From Fragilaria radians (Eukaryota; Bacillariophyta; Fragilariophyceae; Fragilariales; Fragilariaceae), in the NCBI GenBank assembly GCA_900642245.1, contig CAAAJI010000060.1, positions 24,670-88,669 of the forward strand: a stretch of 64,000 nucleotides of DNA, written 5' to 3'. The notes below the pieces were generated by a model, which was given only the letters and a program-made list of their open reading frames with translations, made no database searches and was not told the DNA's origin. This document shows, piece by piece, positions 11,873 through 23,776 of the stretch (within the stretch, counting starts at the first letter, position 1; each line of letters begins with the position of its first letter). The translations under genes were made by a program, and so were the position numbers.

Positions 11873-13203
11873 GAGGCTGGAGAGTGCAAGGAAATATCGA
11901 TGTAAGCACTACTTGTAGAAGAACATGAACGTGACCCTATTTGGCGTCGCGTCTCCGAAACTCTTTTTTTCATGTTGAAAGTTAAAGTTGACTAAATACT
12001 AAAATTCTCGCAAAAGTCCGTTGAAAATTATATACTGTCAAAGAGTTCTGTTTATTAGGGTGATTAACTCCTCTCTAACGTTTCCGAATAAAAAATGTGA
12101 AACACCACTATAACCCAAAATCCTTGTGTACTTTGTTTGAGTGCGCCATGTTTGTTCCAAGGCTATCTTCAAGTACAACATACGCAACAAAAAAATAAAA
12201 GAAGAGAACACATATAGGACTTTCTAGTAACAATTAAAGTAATGGTGAAGGACATCAAATATGGTTGGAAAAGGGAGGGGGAAGGCAGTAAGGAATGAGC
12301 TTAAAATTGACACTTGACATTCTTTAAAATGCACAATTTCACTATTTGGTGTTTTTGGATATGTTACTCAAGCAGGGACTTGGTAGAAATAAGTATGTAA
12401 AGCACTCTCCATGCCCCTTGGTAAGGTTCAAATTAAAGACCAAAAAACAGTATTTGAAAATGTCTAATGAATGCAGCAGACACCAGGGTTTCCAAGGACA
12501 ATAGGAAATATCTCAATCCTATTCTAGCGGTAGCTTCAGGAGACAAAGCAGTATTTGAAATAATAGAATTATGAGTCATCATATATTCCCTTACTCGGAA
12601 TGCTAGTATTTTAGGAGGCAATCGACTTGTGCTTGTTTAGAATCCCAACATTTGGAACGCATGAAAAAAACTGGCATACAAGTAGCCGCAATGTTAGTTG
12701 AAACAGACTATGAATAAGGAATCCCATTGGACCTAAACTGAAAAAGAACCTCCACAAAAAGGAAGAATCACACATAAATTTCAACAAATAGCGTAATATT
12801 CGAATAAAAATGGGATTTTTTCCTCTTCATTTTCCAAAAAGCAACATGTGGAATTGTTAGCACTCTTCTCCATTCACATTTAGTACTTTACATACAGCTT
12901 AATCCTAGTGTGCTATATATGTATTGTAAAATGTGGATGTTTATCAATGCGTGAAACAGACTCTGATACATGTTTTGGTAACTCATTTTACTCAATTTCA
13001 TGATAATATGCCAGCAGTTTATGGTGGCAGTTAAAAAAGACATCCAATATTCGTACAATTCCAAATTTTTCTACGGAATTTCGAGTAGGAGATTGTTTTT
13101 CTTGGGCTGTGTTGCTGCTAATCTAGCGGAACGAAATAAGTACATAGTAGTAGTAGTTTTTAGTTGACTGAAGTTTGTTTGTCTCCCAGTTCAGCCCAAC
13201 GAA
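11873..13203. other. intergenic, no gene seen
   Basis: AT-rich spacer between the divergently transcribed HA gene and the PP6-type phosphatase; it should contain both promoters. A GTAGTAGTAG run lies about 55 bp before the phosphatase start. No conserved element can be assigned. Confidence 0.45.
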
Positions 13204-14342
13204 ATGACTATGAATTCTCGCATCCATCTGGATGTTGATAACTGCATTTCAACATTAAAGAGTGGAGAATGTGTATCGGAACGTGAGCTGAAACATTTGT
13301 GTGCCTTAGTGTCCGAACTTCTCATGGAGGAAAGCAATGTCCAACCGGTTGTGTCACCTGTTACTGTCGTTGGGGATTTGCATGGACAATTTTTCGATTT
13401 ACTTCACATGTTCCAAGAGGGTGGATGGCCTCCAGAAACATCCTATGTCTTTTTGGGAGACTTTGTTGATCGTGGACATAACAGTGTTGAAACTTTAACA
13501 CTACTACTTTGTCTCAAATTAAAGTATCCTGGTCGTATCACACTTCTGAGGGGTAATCACGAGGTGAGTCGAACTGGAGTCCCTCTTTGTTAACATAGCA
13601 GTTTAGGAGGTTCGACTTGTCAGGGGAAATGTACCGAAAAACCTTGTTCAATCTTTCTTTTTCTTTTCGTTTGTCTTCATCTTCTCATCTCAATCTTGGA
13701 TACCAAATCATAAAGAGTCGCCAAATTACTCAAGTATATGGCTTCTACGATGAATGCATGCGTAAATATGGTAATGCTTCTGTCTGGAGGTATTGCGTCC
13801 AGTGCTTCGATTGTTTCGGCTTGGCAGCTTTGATTGACGAACAAGTCTTGTGTGTTCATGGAGGGCTTAGTCCTGATGTGAGGACATTGGATCAAGTTCG
13901 GGCCATTGATAGGAATCAAGAGATACCCCACGAGGGTGCCTTTTGTGACTTGGTATGGAGTGATCCGGAAGACCTGAGTAGCACTGGCGCTCCATGGCAG
14001 ATAAGTCCTCGGGGGGCTGGATACCTCTTTGGACGACGCGTTACAGAAGAATTCCATCACGTGAATTCCCTACAGCTTATGGCACGTGCTCATCAACTAG
14101 TTATGGCTGGTCGCAAGTATCACTTTGATAAATCTCTCGTAACAGTATGGAGTGCACCAAATTACTGTTACAGATGTGGTAACGTCGCCGCTATTTTGGA
14201 AATTGGTGGAGATAGTGCAGCTCCGTCAGAAGGCGCGGAAGGAGCCATTGCTCAGCGATTCAAGATCTTTCATGATACTCAACAAAGTGTCTATGGTCCG
14301 AAAGGTGAAGCACGGGCGCAGTTGGTCCCTTATTTTTTGTAG
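13204..14342 (+). CDS. PPP6C: PP6-type protein phosphatase catalytic subunit
   Basis: Exons 13204-13563 and 13716-14342 (152-nt intron, GTGAGT donor) give 328 residues. The join restores RGNHESRQITQVYGF, invariant in PP2A-like phosphatases. Metal and catalytic motifs are intact: GDLHGQF, GDFVDRG, GNHE, CVHGGLSP and WSAPNYCYRCGN. The PP6/Sit4 class is favoured over PP2A and PP4 by EESNVQPV before the first motif, by NQEIPHEGAFCDLVWSD, and by the PYFL end instead of DYFL. It would dephosphorylate Ser/Thr in complexes with SAPS-type subunits. A small insert (STGAP) sits after WSDPEDL, and the segment before the C-terminus is longer than in the human protein. An open frame on the opposite strand here is a shadow. 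Confidence 0.93.
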
Positions 14343-15073
14343 CCAGGGCAAGGGTCACAGTGTGTAAAGCATATGTCAAAACTCTAATTTCTATTTTACA
14401 CTCCAAAGTCATATATCTCTTGCAAGTATTCTTATTGCTACATACTGCTGATAGTTAGAGTGATGGATACTGACTTTGAACACAAAGTGGGATTGACATA
14501 CTTTTGTCAAAGCCTTTGCTTTTTCATTTCTCTCCAAGCTGCTTCCTTTAGCTGATTATTTTTTATTTATTGCCTGGTGTCACCAAAGGAAAAAGATGAA
14601 GCCAGCATTCCCCAACCAAAATTTGGTATTTTGTAGCCTGTTACTATTGCCACTTTGATTACAAGTGTGAGATGTGCCAGAAGAGGAGCTTGATTTTATT
14701 TCTCAGAGAGTTGGGAAGAGAGGTTTCATTGGCCTCTTATGCAAGAGGGGGAAATTGATGAAGTATTTCCATAGGAAAATGAACCAGAAGGATAGAAGAA
14801 TTGACTTTGTAAATATTGGTAATGTGTTTGTCTCAAAAAATGTAACCATTAGTAACCATTTTCTGTGGACATTAACTGAATGTGTTTGAATATTGCAAGG
14901 ATTATCTAATGGCAAACTAGAATCTTTGGTTCGAATAATGCACTGTCAAGTCTTAATACGGTTACAACCAAACTGACCTACAGTAGTAGTTGATCAATAT
15001 AACTGTTATCGTTGCCTTCCATCAATCCTTTCTGAAAAGAGCCACTCTCTGATTCTAAAACTCTCTGAAAAGC
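14343..15073. other. intergenic, no gene seen
   Basis: Spacer between two plus-strand genes, with probable 3' UTR on the left and promoter on the right. Short open frames on both strands around 14670-14915 have no motif. Confidence 0.45.
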
Positions 15074-16285
15074 ATGTCAAAGCAATCGTCTAAGTCTGTA
15101 CGGTTCGCATCATCACTCGAAGTTGCAAACGAAAATGGGAATCATGTGGCTTCCGCTGGTCAGCGACCGACGAAACGTGCCCGCCTGGAATCGTCGTTTC
15201 CTGACGAAGATGAAGATTTGGAGGCTTGGACAGAGGAAGAAGCGTCTGAAAAAGATGCAGGTATACCTTCTGAGAAAGATTTAATTCATGCAAAACGTCG
15301 TCGTCGGCTCCAACGACAAGTGGAGGACTTTGATTATGACGATGACACCGAAGGTACTGAAGACTGGACAAAGGAAACTTATGTCAATGATCATACAAGT
15401 CTCATGGCAGAAACAGATGATAATGATATCCCAATAGAACCTTTCAACATGAATGCAGAGAGTAATGATGGTACAGGATACTTTGAAGGAGATACGTATG
15501 TTTTCCGAAAAGTCAAGGAAGTGGAATCTGATGCATGGCTAGATAGTTTAGATAACGCAGACAAATCAGTACAGATTGCTAGACCAAAGGAGAAAATGGA
15601 CGTGGAAAATGAAATGGATCAATGGACTAAAGAGGAACTTTATGCTAGTATTCTACCGCTTGTCAGTGATACAGAAACGATCCTTCAGGCTGTTGTTCGA
15701 TATGGAAATTTGATCAAAAAGCGTCAATCGAACCATGAAGCGTCAACAATGGCTCATCAAGCTCTGGATACTATATCTCTTGCGTCGAATGCTCTTCTCT
15801 TGCAGGGTGACGTAGATATCTATCAAAAGACTCGTAACGATATCATGAAACTTGTTCCGGAACCAACTCATCCAAAACAACAAACAATTCCTCCATCTCC
15901 TCAACCATCCAACTCTACTACCCCTGTCCTGTGGGAGTACAAAGGGAATCAAGATGGGAATATTTATGGTCCCTTCTCCACGCAAAATATGATTGAATGG
16001 ACAAAGGCAGGATACTTTGTTGGTGATCAAGCTGTACAAATTCGACCTGTCATCATGGTGAATGACAATGCCAAAAAGCCTTGTCAAGATGAACCGTCAA
16101 AGGTGACAAGTACAGCAGAAGATCTCCTATCAGACTTGATGGATGAAGATTGTGATGAAAATAATGATAATACGAAACAGCAAGAGTGTCAAAAGGGCGA
16201 ATGGGTCTCTTCAAACGATGTGGACTTTATGGCATATACATCATCATCAGTAACATCATCCATAATCAAGAACAATATTTCATAG
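15074..16285 (+). CDS. CD2BP2: GYF-domain U5 snRNP protein (LIN1/CD2BP2-like)
   Basis: Intronless, 403 residues, starting MSKQSSKSVRF. The N-terminal half is acidic with a basic patch (HAKRRRRLQRQ, about 72-82) followed by DFDYDDDTEG, as in the LIN1/CD2BP2 family. The GYF domain is at about 285-325: W287 and Y289 in LWEYK, then YGPF and WTKAGYFVGD. These residues form the proline-rich ligand site. CD2BP2/Lin1 is the U5-52K component of the spliceosomal U5 snRNP and binds the Dib1/U5-15K protein. The C-terminal 75 residues are acidic and low in complexity. Confidence 0.9.
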   Translation: MSKQSSKSVRFASSLEVANENGNHVASAGQRPTKRARLESSFPDEDEDLEAWTEEEASEKDAGIPSEKDLIHAKRRRRLQRQVEDFDYDDDTEGTEDWTKETYVNDHTSLMAETDDNDIPIEPFNMNAESNDGTGYFEGDTYVFRKVKEVESDAWLDSLDNADKSVQIARPKEKMDVENEMDQWTKEELYASILPLVSDTETILQAVVRYGNLIKKRQSNHEASTMAHQALDTISLASNALLLQGDVDIYQKTRNDIMKLVPEPTHPKQQTIPPSPQPSNSTTPVLWEYKGNQDGNIYGPFSTQNMIEWTKAGYFVGDQAVQIRPVIMVNDNAKKPCQDEPSKVTSTAEDLLSDLMDEDCDENNDNTKQQECQKGEWVSSNDVDFMAYTSSSVTSSIIKNNIS

Positions 16286-16701
16286 TAAATTCACAAATTG
16301 TGGACAATAGTGATTCCACTCATGAGATCAAGGGATAATTTGGCTTAGCCATGACTTCAAATCTTTCATATTCCATTACGAATCAATAAATAAAGAATCA
16401 TTGGTTGATGAGAGGGATTAAAACATTAACGAATGAACATGACTTTTCTAAAGGCAAAATTCTGTCTCAAACTGCAATTTGATCCTACCATCTTTAGAAA
16501 AACTGTTGGCAAGAAGGAGACCGCATTAATGTCTATTCATAGAACTCTTACTGTATAATTGAATTCGCAATGGTTAGGTAGGAACAATTTCGGAACAAAG
16601 GTCAGGTCAAGATAATCAATCGTAAACACAAGAAAGTAATGTGTCAGTGACTCGAAGCAAAACTGTTCCATCAAAGATAGTTAAGAAGAAACTCCATAAT
16701 A

Positions 16702-16819
16702 TAATCCTAATGCTAAGTCAGAGCTCAGGACCTAAAGTTGAGTCAGAACTCAGAGAACTAAAGATGTGACTAAAACTAACTGAGATGCCCACCATTTGGT
16801 ACTGTAGGAATATTGACCA
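16702..16819 (-). repeat. terminal repeat of Gypsy element (left copy)
   Basis: This stretch shares order and wording with 20255-20373: TAATCCTAATG, then CAGAGCTCAGGA, CAGAACTCA, GTGACTAAAAC and GGAATATTGACC, with scattered differences. The two copies flank the Gypsy remnant, so they are probably decayed LTRs or parts of them. On the element's strand this is the 3' copy. Confidence 0.6.
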
Positions 16820-19800
16820 CATGGCACTCATTTCCCTAATTGGAGCATGTAGAGGCAGGTGAAGTCTACAAATGTTAACTCACTTAGAAATTGTAAGTAA
16901 AATGCAGAATATAATGGAACAGTTAGTGTGGGTTTTCTCATTATTAATTTTTTTGTTTGACGTATATTTTTTGAATGTAAACAGAAATACCAATAAGGTA
17001 ATGATGAAGGATACGTGATTTGTTTTCATGAAGGTTATTGATACAGATTTGAGTGTGGCACATAGCTTGAAGGCCTTTCCAATTGGCAAGATAGACAGCA
17101 TTGATGAATATAAGTCATCCAAAAATAATTTGACCAGGGGAGGCTGCAAGGGAAGAGTGATAAGTTGCTCAGAGACCATGGGGAACACTTTGTAAAATAG
17201 CATTGAAGGTAGTGTCAGAAACATTTCATTTGCCCAATTTAATTGTTTGTATAGAATCACTTATGACTTGATGAATATCGTCAACAAATGCATTATTTTG
17301 TGGCTTTTTATTGTTGTAGGCTTGGCAATGACACCATAACTGTGAAGAAGTTCCAATTCAGTGGAGAATTTGGGACTGTTGTCAAGGACAGCAGCACAGG
17401 GACGAGGATATTGGCAAAACCAATGTTGATAAATTAGTAATGCTATGTCCTCAGACTACTTTGAACATAAGGGCAAAGTTCTGTCCAATGGGTGGCCACA
17501 TCTATGATGGATAATCCTTGGATGTGAAAAGAGTTTCCTTCAATGTCTAAAAAAGACAAAGGAGCAAACAAATCCATTTGGATGACTTCCCATGGGTCAA
17601 AGTGGCTATCACGTTCAGGGAGAAGACCGTACTTTTGGGTGGAGAATATGGATTTCTTGCAGATTTCGGACCTGCGCTTCCATGCTCTTGGTAAAAAATG
17701 TAGCAGAGATAATTTTGAGAGTGCGGTCTTGACAGGGGTGGTTAAACCAAGCCAAAATCTCTTAAAGAGACCGACCGACAACAATTTTTCCTTTTCGGTG
17801 AATAATGGGGATTCCATCAGTCACGATAAGGGTGTAAAGGTTTGGTGGAAGTAACTTTGTCTTTCAATCCTATGATAGAATACTGAGAAAGGTTTAACTT
17901 ATCAATCGTAGCTGGAAAAGCTATTTTCTCCAAATCTGTGGATTTTCGTGATCTTGACTAGAAATATTTACCATGGGATACCAGCTGAGCATGTCAGTAA
18001 CGCTATTTTCCTTTCCTGGAGGATATTTTAATTTGCAACTGAATTCTTTGAGAGTTGAATGCCAATGTCTAATATGTTCAGACTTGAAGAAATGAAAAGC
18101 AAGGTTTTATGATCACAGAAGAATCAATATTTATATCCAAGAAGGATGTGGGTATATTGTTGGAAATTTTCAACTATGGAGAGTAACTCTTTTTCCATGC
18201 CGGTGTAGTTGCATTGGGCAGAATTGAGTTTGTGAGAGTAGAAAGCAACTGGCCAGGCATCCTAGCTAATGACATCACCAAGTTGAAACAAAGAAGCATT
18301 TGTTTAGATGTCAAATGGCTTGCTGAAATCAGGGTACTTGAGAAGGATTTGTCTGGCAATAGTGTTGCAAACCCAATGGAATGCCTGTTGTTGTTCAGGC
18401 CCCCATTTTCATTTTGTCTTCTCACTTGTAATCACAGCAAGAGAAGATATGAAATTAGCAAATCCAAGAACGCTTCTTATTTGTTTCTTATCTTCTGGTG
18501 CAGCTTGATCAAGACGTGCAACAATTTTCTTCTATTGTCGTTTGATACCTTCGGAAGAAAGGGTATGACCATGGTAGTCAACTTATTGGGAGACAATGAC
18601 GATTTCTTCAACATGAATATCGACAGTTCTGGGAGTCGATACGGTCAAGGACTAGAGCCAGATGCTTGACATTATGTTCGAAAGTATGCGTGGTAAAGTG
18701 AATGATGTTATCAATGAATAAAATCATAGAAGTTCTTAGTCAAATGGCCTTGAAAAATATCAGATGATGGCATACATCCCTGTGGCAAGCGGGCATAAAC
18801 TTGGCCCACAGAAGAACAATTCTGCTCAGGACAAAGCGGTTTCTGTCAGTAGAGCTATCTTCAACCTAGGCGCGGATAGTGATCTGTTGACTGCCACACA
18901 AGTCTGCAAGTTTTACATCAAGGGTAGCCAATTGTGTTGGATGAGATTGACAGAGGACTGCTATTTGATGAAAAATTTGCTTTAACGCATTTTCTTTAAC
19001 AAAAACACCAGTTGCATTGGTATCAAGCAATCAAAGCATTAAATGTTTGAGGTTTTTACACATTGATTTTCAGTTTTAACTTTGTTAATGATGTTGATCT
19101 TCTTGTTGTCTTGAATATGAAAAATTTCTTCAATATGATGGCTTTTTGAAGTTGTTGGAAGCTTCATTGGATTGATTCTTCAGTGACAGGGTAATATTTT
19201 CTTTGAAATATTTTTTCCTTGGAAAGTGCGTTATATTTTGATTGTTCATTATCTTTGTTTCTATCTTGCTTGCTATTCGGTTGAGAGAATAATTGGCACA
19301 TGGCCAGTGAATATCTCCACACTGCAATGTTGTGAGGTTGCATTTTCCATGACTTTTGCGATATTTTTGCAGTTTGACGTTTTTAGGATTTGCATCATCT
19401 TTTGCTGCACCCCTGAATGAGAATTTTGGTTTTGATGATGCGTGCACGATGTTTGCCCCGTGTGGTTTATTCTGGTATGGATTGGGCTATACAGTTTTTA
19501 ATCCAGTATACTATCTTGCTTGGTTGGCAAGAATCAGATGTGAAAGTTTGCCCGGACTGGGGACTTCTTCCATCCAGCTGGGCAGGTGTTTCTGATGATT
19601 TGCGCTAACTCTGCATCTTTGAACTTCTGCATGCCAGATCACTTATTGGGTCAGGGACCGGTGCGTAGGTGATGAGATTGTTCAAATGACTAATTCTCTG
19701 AACGAGGTCTTGGAAGGACATATTTCTAGTCTTTTTAATATTAAACATCCTTTCCTTGATGTTAAAGAAATGTCATCTTCCATAAACAAAAGCAAGGGTT

Positions 19801-20254
19801 GCTCAATGCAGTCTTCAAGTTATTCTTGCATTTGGTTGGTTGCGTGGTTGGTAATAAACCATTTCTTCTGCGTGTCATGTCCCACCATTGCCGGGATAAG
19901 ACAGAATCATTGAAGGCCACTCGGCAAGGCCAATGTCGTCACAATGCCATCAAAGGTGCTGAAAGGTTCAAGAACTTCTTTAACCTTGGTTGAGATTAGC
20001 CTATGATACTTGTGAATGATTTTCTGAGAATTGGGATTGCTGTGATTGAGAGGAATATGGTGACATATCTATCCCTCTGGTGCACAGAATCAAGACCTTC
20101 TTTTGTCAGGAAGATAGAAAAAGATCTGACAAGGAAACGAATTTTCTGACGGATCAGATACGAATTAAGATGAGGAGTAAATTTAAAATGCCTCACAGCA
20201 CTTCAGCTTTAGTTTTAGATGTAATTGATTTCCGTATGAGCTAAGTTTAACTAC
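16820..20254 (-). mobile_element. decayed Ty3/Gypsy retrotransposon (interior)
   Basis: Read on the minus strand, conserved pieces occur in Gypsy order, in different frames and with stops. A possible gag remnant lies at about 19.1-19.6 kb. An aspartic protease motif with DTN for the usual DTG (LDTNATGVFVKEN) is near 18990-19035. Reverse transcriptase has LPQGCMPSSDIFQGH and FIDNIIHF at 18.7-18.8 kb. RNase H has AFYSHKLNSAQCNYTG near 18.2 kb. Integrase has WEVIQMDLFAPL, SIIDVATHWTEL and VLDNSPKFSTE at 17.3-17.8 kb. Only about 270 bp separate the protease motif from the RT active site, so the N-terminal half of RT is deleted. The copy is dead. Confidence 0.85.
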
Positions 20255-20373
20255 CTAATCCTAATGATGAATCAGAGCTCAGGAGCTAAAGTCAAATCTA
20301 AGACAGAACTCAAAAAACGAATGTGACTAAAACAAAATAGATTCTTTCCATTTGGCACTGTGGGAATATTGAC
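20255..20373 (-). repeat. terminal repeat of Gypsy element (right copy)
   Basis: Partner of 16702-16819 and about 3.55 kb away, in the same orientation. It would be the 5' copy for the minus-strand element. Many substitutions and small indels separate the copies, so the insertion is old. Confidence 0.6.
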
Positions 20374-21643
20374 CGTACTGCAGTTCCAAAAGCATTCAGT
20401 GATCTCTTAACAAAGATACCAAGCAACTAAGGCTTAGGATATGCTGTGAGTTCAAGTTTGGTGTTAAGAAATCTTGTTTATTCCATAAACAAGAAGTGGG
20501 CTTAAGAATATTCATAGGATTTCACAAACTTGAATGGAAGCAAATACATTGTTTTATGTGTCTACATTATGAAGCAGAAATGATAATTTTAACGCTGATA
20601 AGATGACTAAGTCATGAAGCATTCCCACAAGTCTCTTCCTATCAAAACGTTCACAGGCTTTTGCAGGACCTCAAATCTTACATGACTCCTCTACAGGATC
20701 TATTCCAACACTACAAGTTTCATCTTGATTTTTCTGTGTTCTGTCAATGTTCACTGTAGAATCACCAAAATTTTCATTTTTTTGCTGCTTCACCATGCCA
20801 TGTCATTATGGATTCCCTTAGGTGGTTGAGACACCAATCGATTGACTTTTGGATCCCAATTGATGATTATGGTCCTTGGTTGATACACAAATCAAACCAT
20901 CGGAAACTGAATGGGGGTTGAAGGTTAGGCTTAGAAACTTACACATTTGATGCCAAATCAAATTTCGGAGGGAGTACGTAGAGGATTGCAAAACTCTGTC
21001 AAACATGTGATATTTCAATGTTATCAAACGTCACCATATGGCAAAACGCTGTTTTCTTAGTACTACATTTGAGAATTCGAGGTTTTCATACGTCAGCTTC
21101 CGCTATACCGTCAGGCAAAAAATCTGGGAAAATTGACTGACGTGGACACAATTGGGAAGTACATTCCTTCCCTTATGTGCACCTCAACGTTGGTGCCAGA
21201 GGGAAACGGGATCTTCCGTTGAAAATTGAGAAGGAAACACTCAAAAATGGGAAACGTACATACACATTCACTGCAACATTCAATCGTTTGGAAGAACGAT
21301 TCATCCAATCAGAATGTGGGAAAGAAATTTTCAATATTTTGGATAACTTCCCTTAGTTGTTCTATGCAAGTGGGACTACTATTATGTGTGTCAAACTTAG
21401 AAAGATACTCACTAGATCGTAGTCTGGGGAGTACTCAAAATTCCAACTGTTCTTGTTTAGATGCATAATAGCGATATGCTCGCTAAGACCACTATTTCAC
21501 ATCACCTAAATAGGATAAAATTTCGTCGACCTACACTCGCCTTTCATATCCTACTTTAAGGGATTGCCTGGCTCATCTCCTGTTGATTCCTTACAGCTTC
21601 GCATTTCATACTGCTAATAATTGATCAAATCAGCAAAAGAAGG
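20374..21643. other. intergenic, no gene seen
   Basis: Spacer to the right of the Gypsy repeat. Frames are short and show no recognisable domain. The promoter of the coiled-coil gene should lie at its right end. Confidence 0.45.
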
Positions 21644-23200
21644 ATGAGCAAACATCGATTTCTCACTGTAGTATTAATTTCAATATTCGTCTCGCTCTCC
21701 AGAAGCAGTCAGGTGCCCTCCTCAGCGAGGAGGGGACTTGGTTTTGGAAGTTCGAAGTCAGACTCCATACACGACTCCCTGCAAGATGAAACAGATCTTG
21801 CAAATGACTTTTTCAAACAAAATGAGGATTGGTGGAAAGATCCCTTTGCAATGTTTGATGACGATGACAATGAAGTGATTAAGGAAGAACCAAAATATGG
21901 AAAAGAAAAAACCCGAAACGTTCCTCAGACACTGATTCCTACCAGAACAAAGAAAGTTGAAGATGACCTTAGAGAAAGTACTATGTTTTTCTCCGAGCCA
22001 GAAATTCTGGATGTCACCGAATCATCATATGATGCACAGAGAGCATTCAAGGAATGTGATGTGCAATCAACTCAACATATACCAGTGCCTACTTTCGTTC
22101 CACCAGCACCAGATTTGGTACAGCAAGAACGAGACTTACCTCTTCCACCTTCTCCTCCTCAAACTCCTCTTCCGCAAGAAGAGACTTCGACTTCCACAAA
22201 AGTCAGTTTGACACCTGGAGTGAGGAGAGTACCGTGGACTACACATGTTCCAAATTCATCAGAACCACCATTGGTTCTGCAACCACAACAACATTCGGTT
22301 AATCCCTTGATAGAACAAGCGACCTCTGCCCCCGTGGGATATAGTCAAACACCGTCCGAAAAACGAGCTGGTACTATGGCTCGGATCGGGACGTTTTTGA
22401 AAGCTATTCCCTTTGTGCAAGTCCTGTTCTCCATTGCGTTTGTCAAGGTAGCACAACCTATGTTGGAACGCCTTGGGGATGATCATGAATATAGTCAACA
22501 TCGTATGTCTCCTAACGACCAACAAAAGCGTTCCTCTGAGCGATACGATGATGACTCTAGAAGTCATAGACAACAACGACAGGAACAGTATCATCATCAA
22601 GAATACAGCGACGAGAAGAGTGGATGGGGTTTGGAGCGACGCTATTCTCGTTATGGTAATCATGAAACTTCAACCAGAGGAGGTGGCGGAGGCTCCGTAA
22701 GCTGGTTACAACGTGTCTTTGGAGAACCCAAAGAGATTTTGGAAAAATTACCCCCTGCGAAGGATTTGATTGAGCAAGTGGAATATCTCCAGCTGGAGTT
22801 GGCGACAATCAAGAGTGAAAAAGAACTTATGGAAAAAGAATATGAGAAAGCAAGTTGGCAGGTAAGTGTGTTTGGTTTAATACATAACATAATGGTCGTT
22901 TCTGATACAAAAAAATTCCCCTCCCACCCCACGTTCTTTTTCTAGTTGCAAGAAACACAAACAGAATTGGCAAATCTTCAATCTTCCACAAACTATCTCA
23001 AGGCACAAATTCGAGACAATCAAGAGGTATTAGAACGAGCAATCCGTTCGGAACGACGACGCGCCCGCGAGGAATTGACCAAAATGAAAGAGGCAATGCT
23101 GCAAGTCCTACAACGTGAAAGACAAGAACTTCGTTCGAAAATGATGAAACAAACAGCCGAAGTACAAGCGCTCTTGAAAGAAAGAGAGATCAAGAGTTGA
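21644..23200 (+). CDS. secretory-pathway coiled-coil protein, unknown function
   Basis: Exon 1 is 21644-22861 and exon 2 is 22946-23200; the 84-nt intron has a GTAAGTG donor and TTTTTCTAG acceptor. The product has 490 residues. The N-terminus (MSKHRFLTVVLISIFVSLSRS) is a signal peptide. An acidic stretch (about 60-100), a Pro-rich stretch (about 140-190) and a His/Gln/Arg/Tyr-rich stretch (about 280-335) follow. One hydrophobic segment (FLKAIPFVQVLFSIAFVKVA, about 245-268) could be a membrane helix. The rest, from about 360, is a Glu/Arg/Gln-rich coiled coil that the intron interrupts. It may be an ER- or plastid-membrane protein with a coiled-coil tail. I do not recognise a family. Confidence 0.75.
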
Positions 23201-23776
23201 GGATTGGGAAACTAACGAGTAAAGAATGAAGGGGAAAAGTAGGGGTTTTACATTATTGGGGGGAGCAATGTTTGAGGAAAACCATGATGGATGTTTGAAA
23301 CGTTTATTACTCTATCAACACTACGCTACATTTTCTCTGATTTTCTTCACGTTATTTATATACAAGGGGACATTGATGAAGATGAGGAAGAAGTCTTGAG
23401 TTGTTGTTCTGTGCAACTCCTCCTTCTTGTATTTCACGAACTTCTTGGGATATTTTTTTTCTGGATGTAACTGGGAAGCACTCGTAGCTGGTTGTTTTTG
23501 CCAGAACTGTAATGGGATATGTGGTGTTTACATCTTGAGGGGAGGCAACTTTTACACTTCACCTATCATGCGGACATGTCAATTTCTGTGATTATATTTA
23601 CACAATAGTTGTTCTTTCTATACGCTATGCGTTTTAATGGCATGTTGTTTCCCCTTTCTTTTAGTTCTACAACTAGAATTAATGCATAATCTTTAGATTT
23701 GGAAAGCTTGCTAAATTAATGCTGAATATATGCTGTGTATTGAAGGTATCTATTCGAGATGCTAAAGAAAACATGC
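23201..23776. other. convergent 3' intergenic region
   Basis: The plus-strand coiled-coil gene and the minus-strand methyltransferase end towards each other here. It holds the two 3' UTRs; nothing else is seen. Confidence 0.5.

Noticed and set aside
13564..13715. Reading the second phosphatase frame from its own upstream Met at 13617
   Set aside because: The codons from 13617 to 13715 do not match any PP2A-like sequence, while splicing at 13563/13716 restores the invariant GNHESRQ.
13677..14060. 127-codon minus-strand frame inside the phosphatase
   Set aside because: It lies opposite the conserved phosphatase exon 2 and has no domain; a shadow frame.
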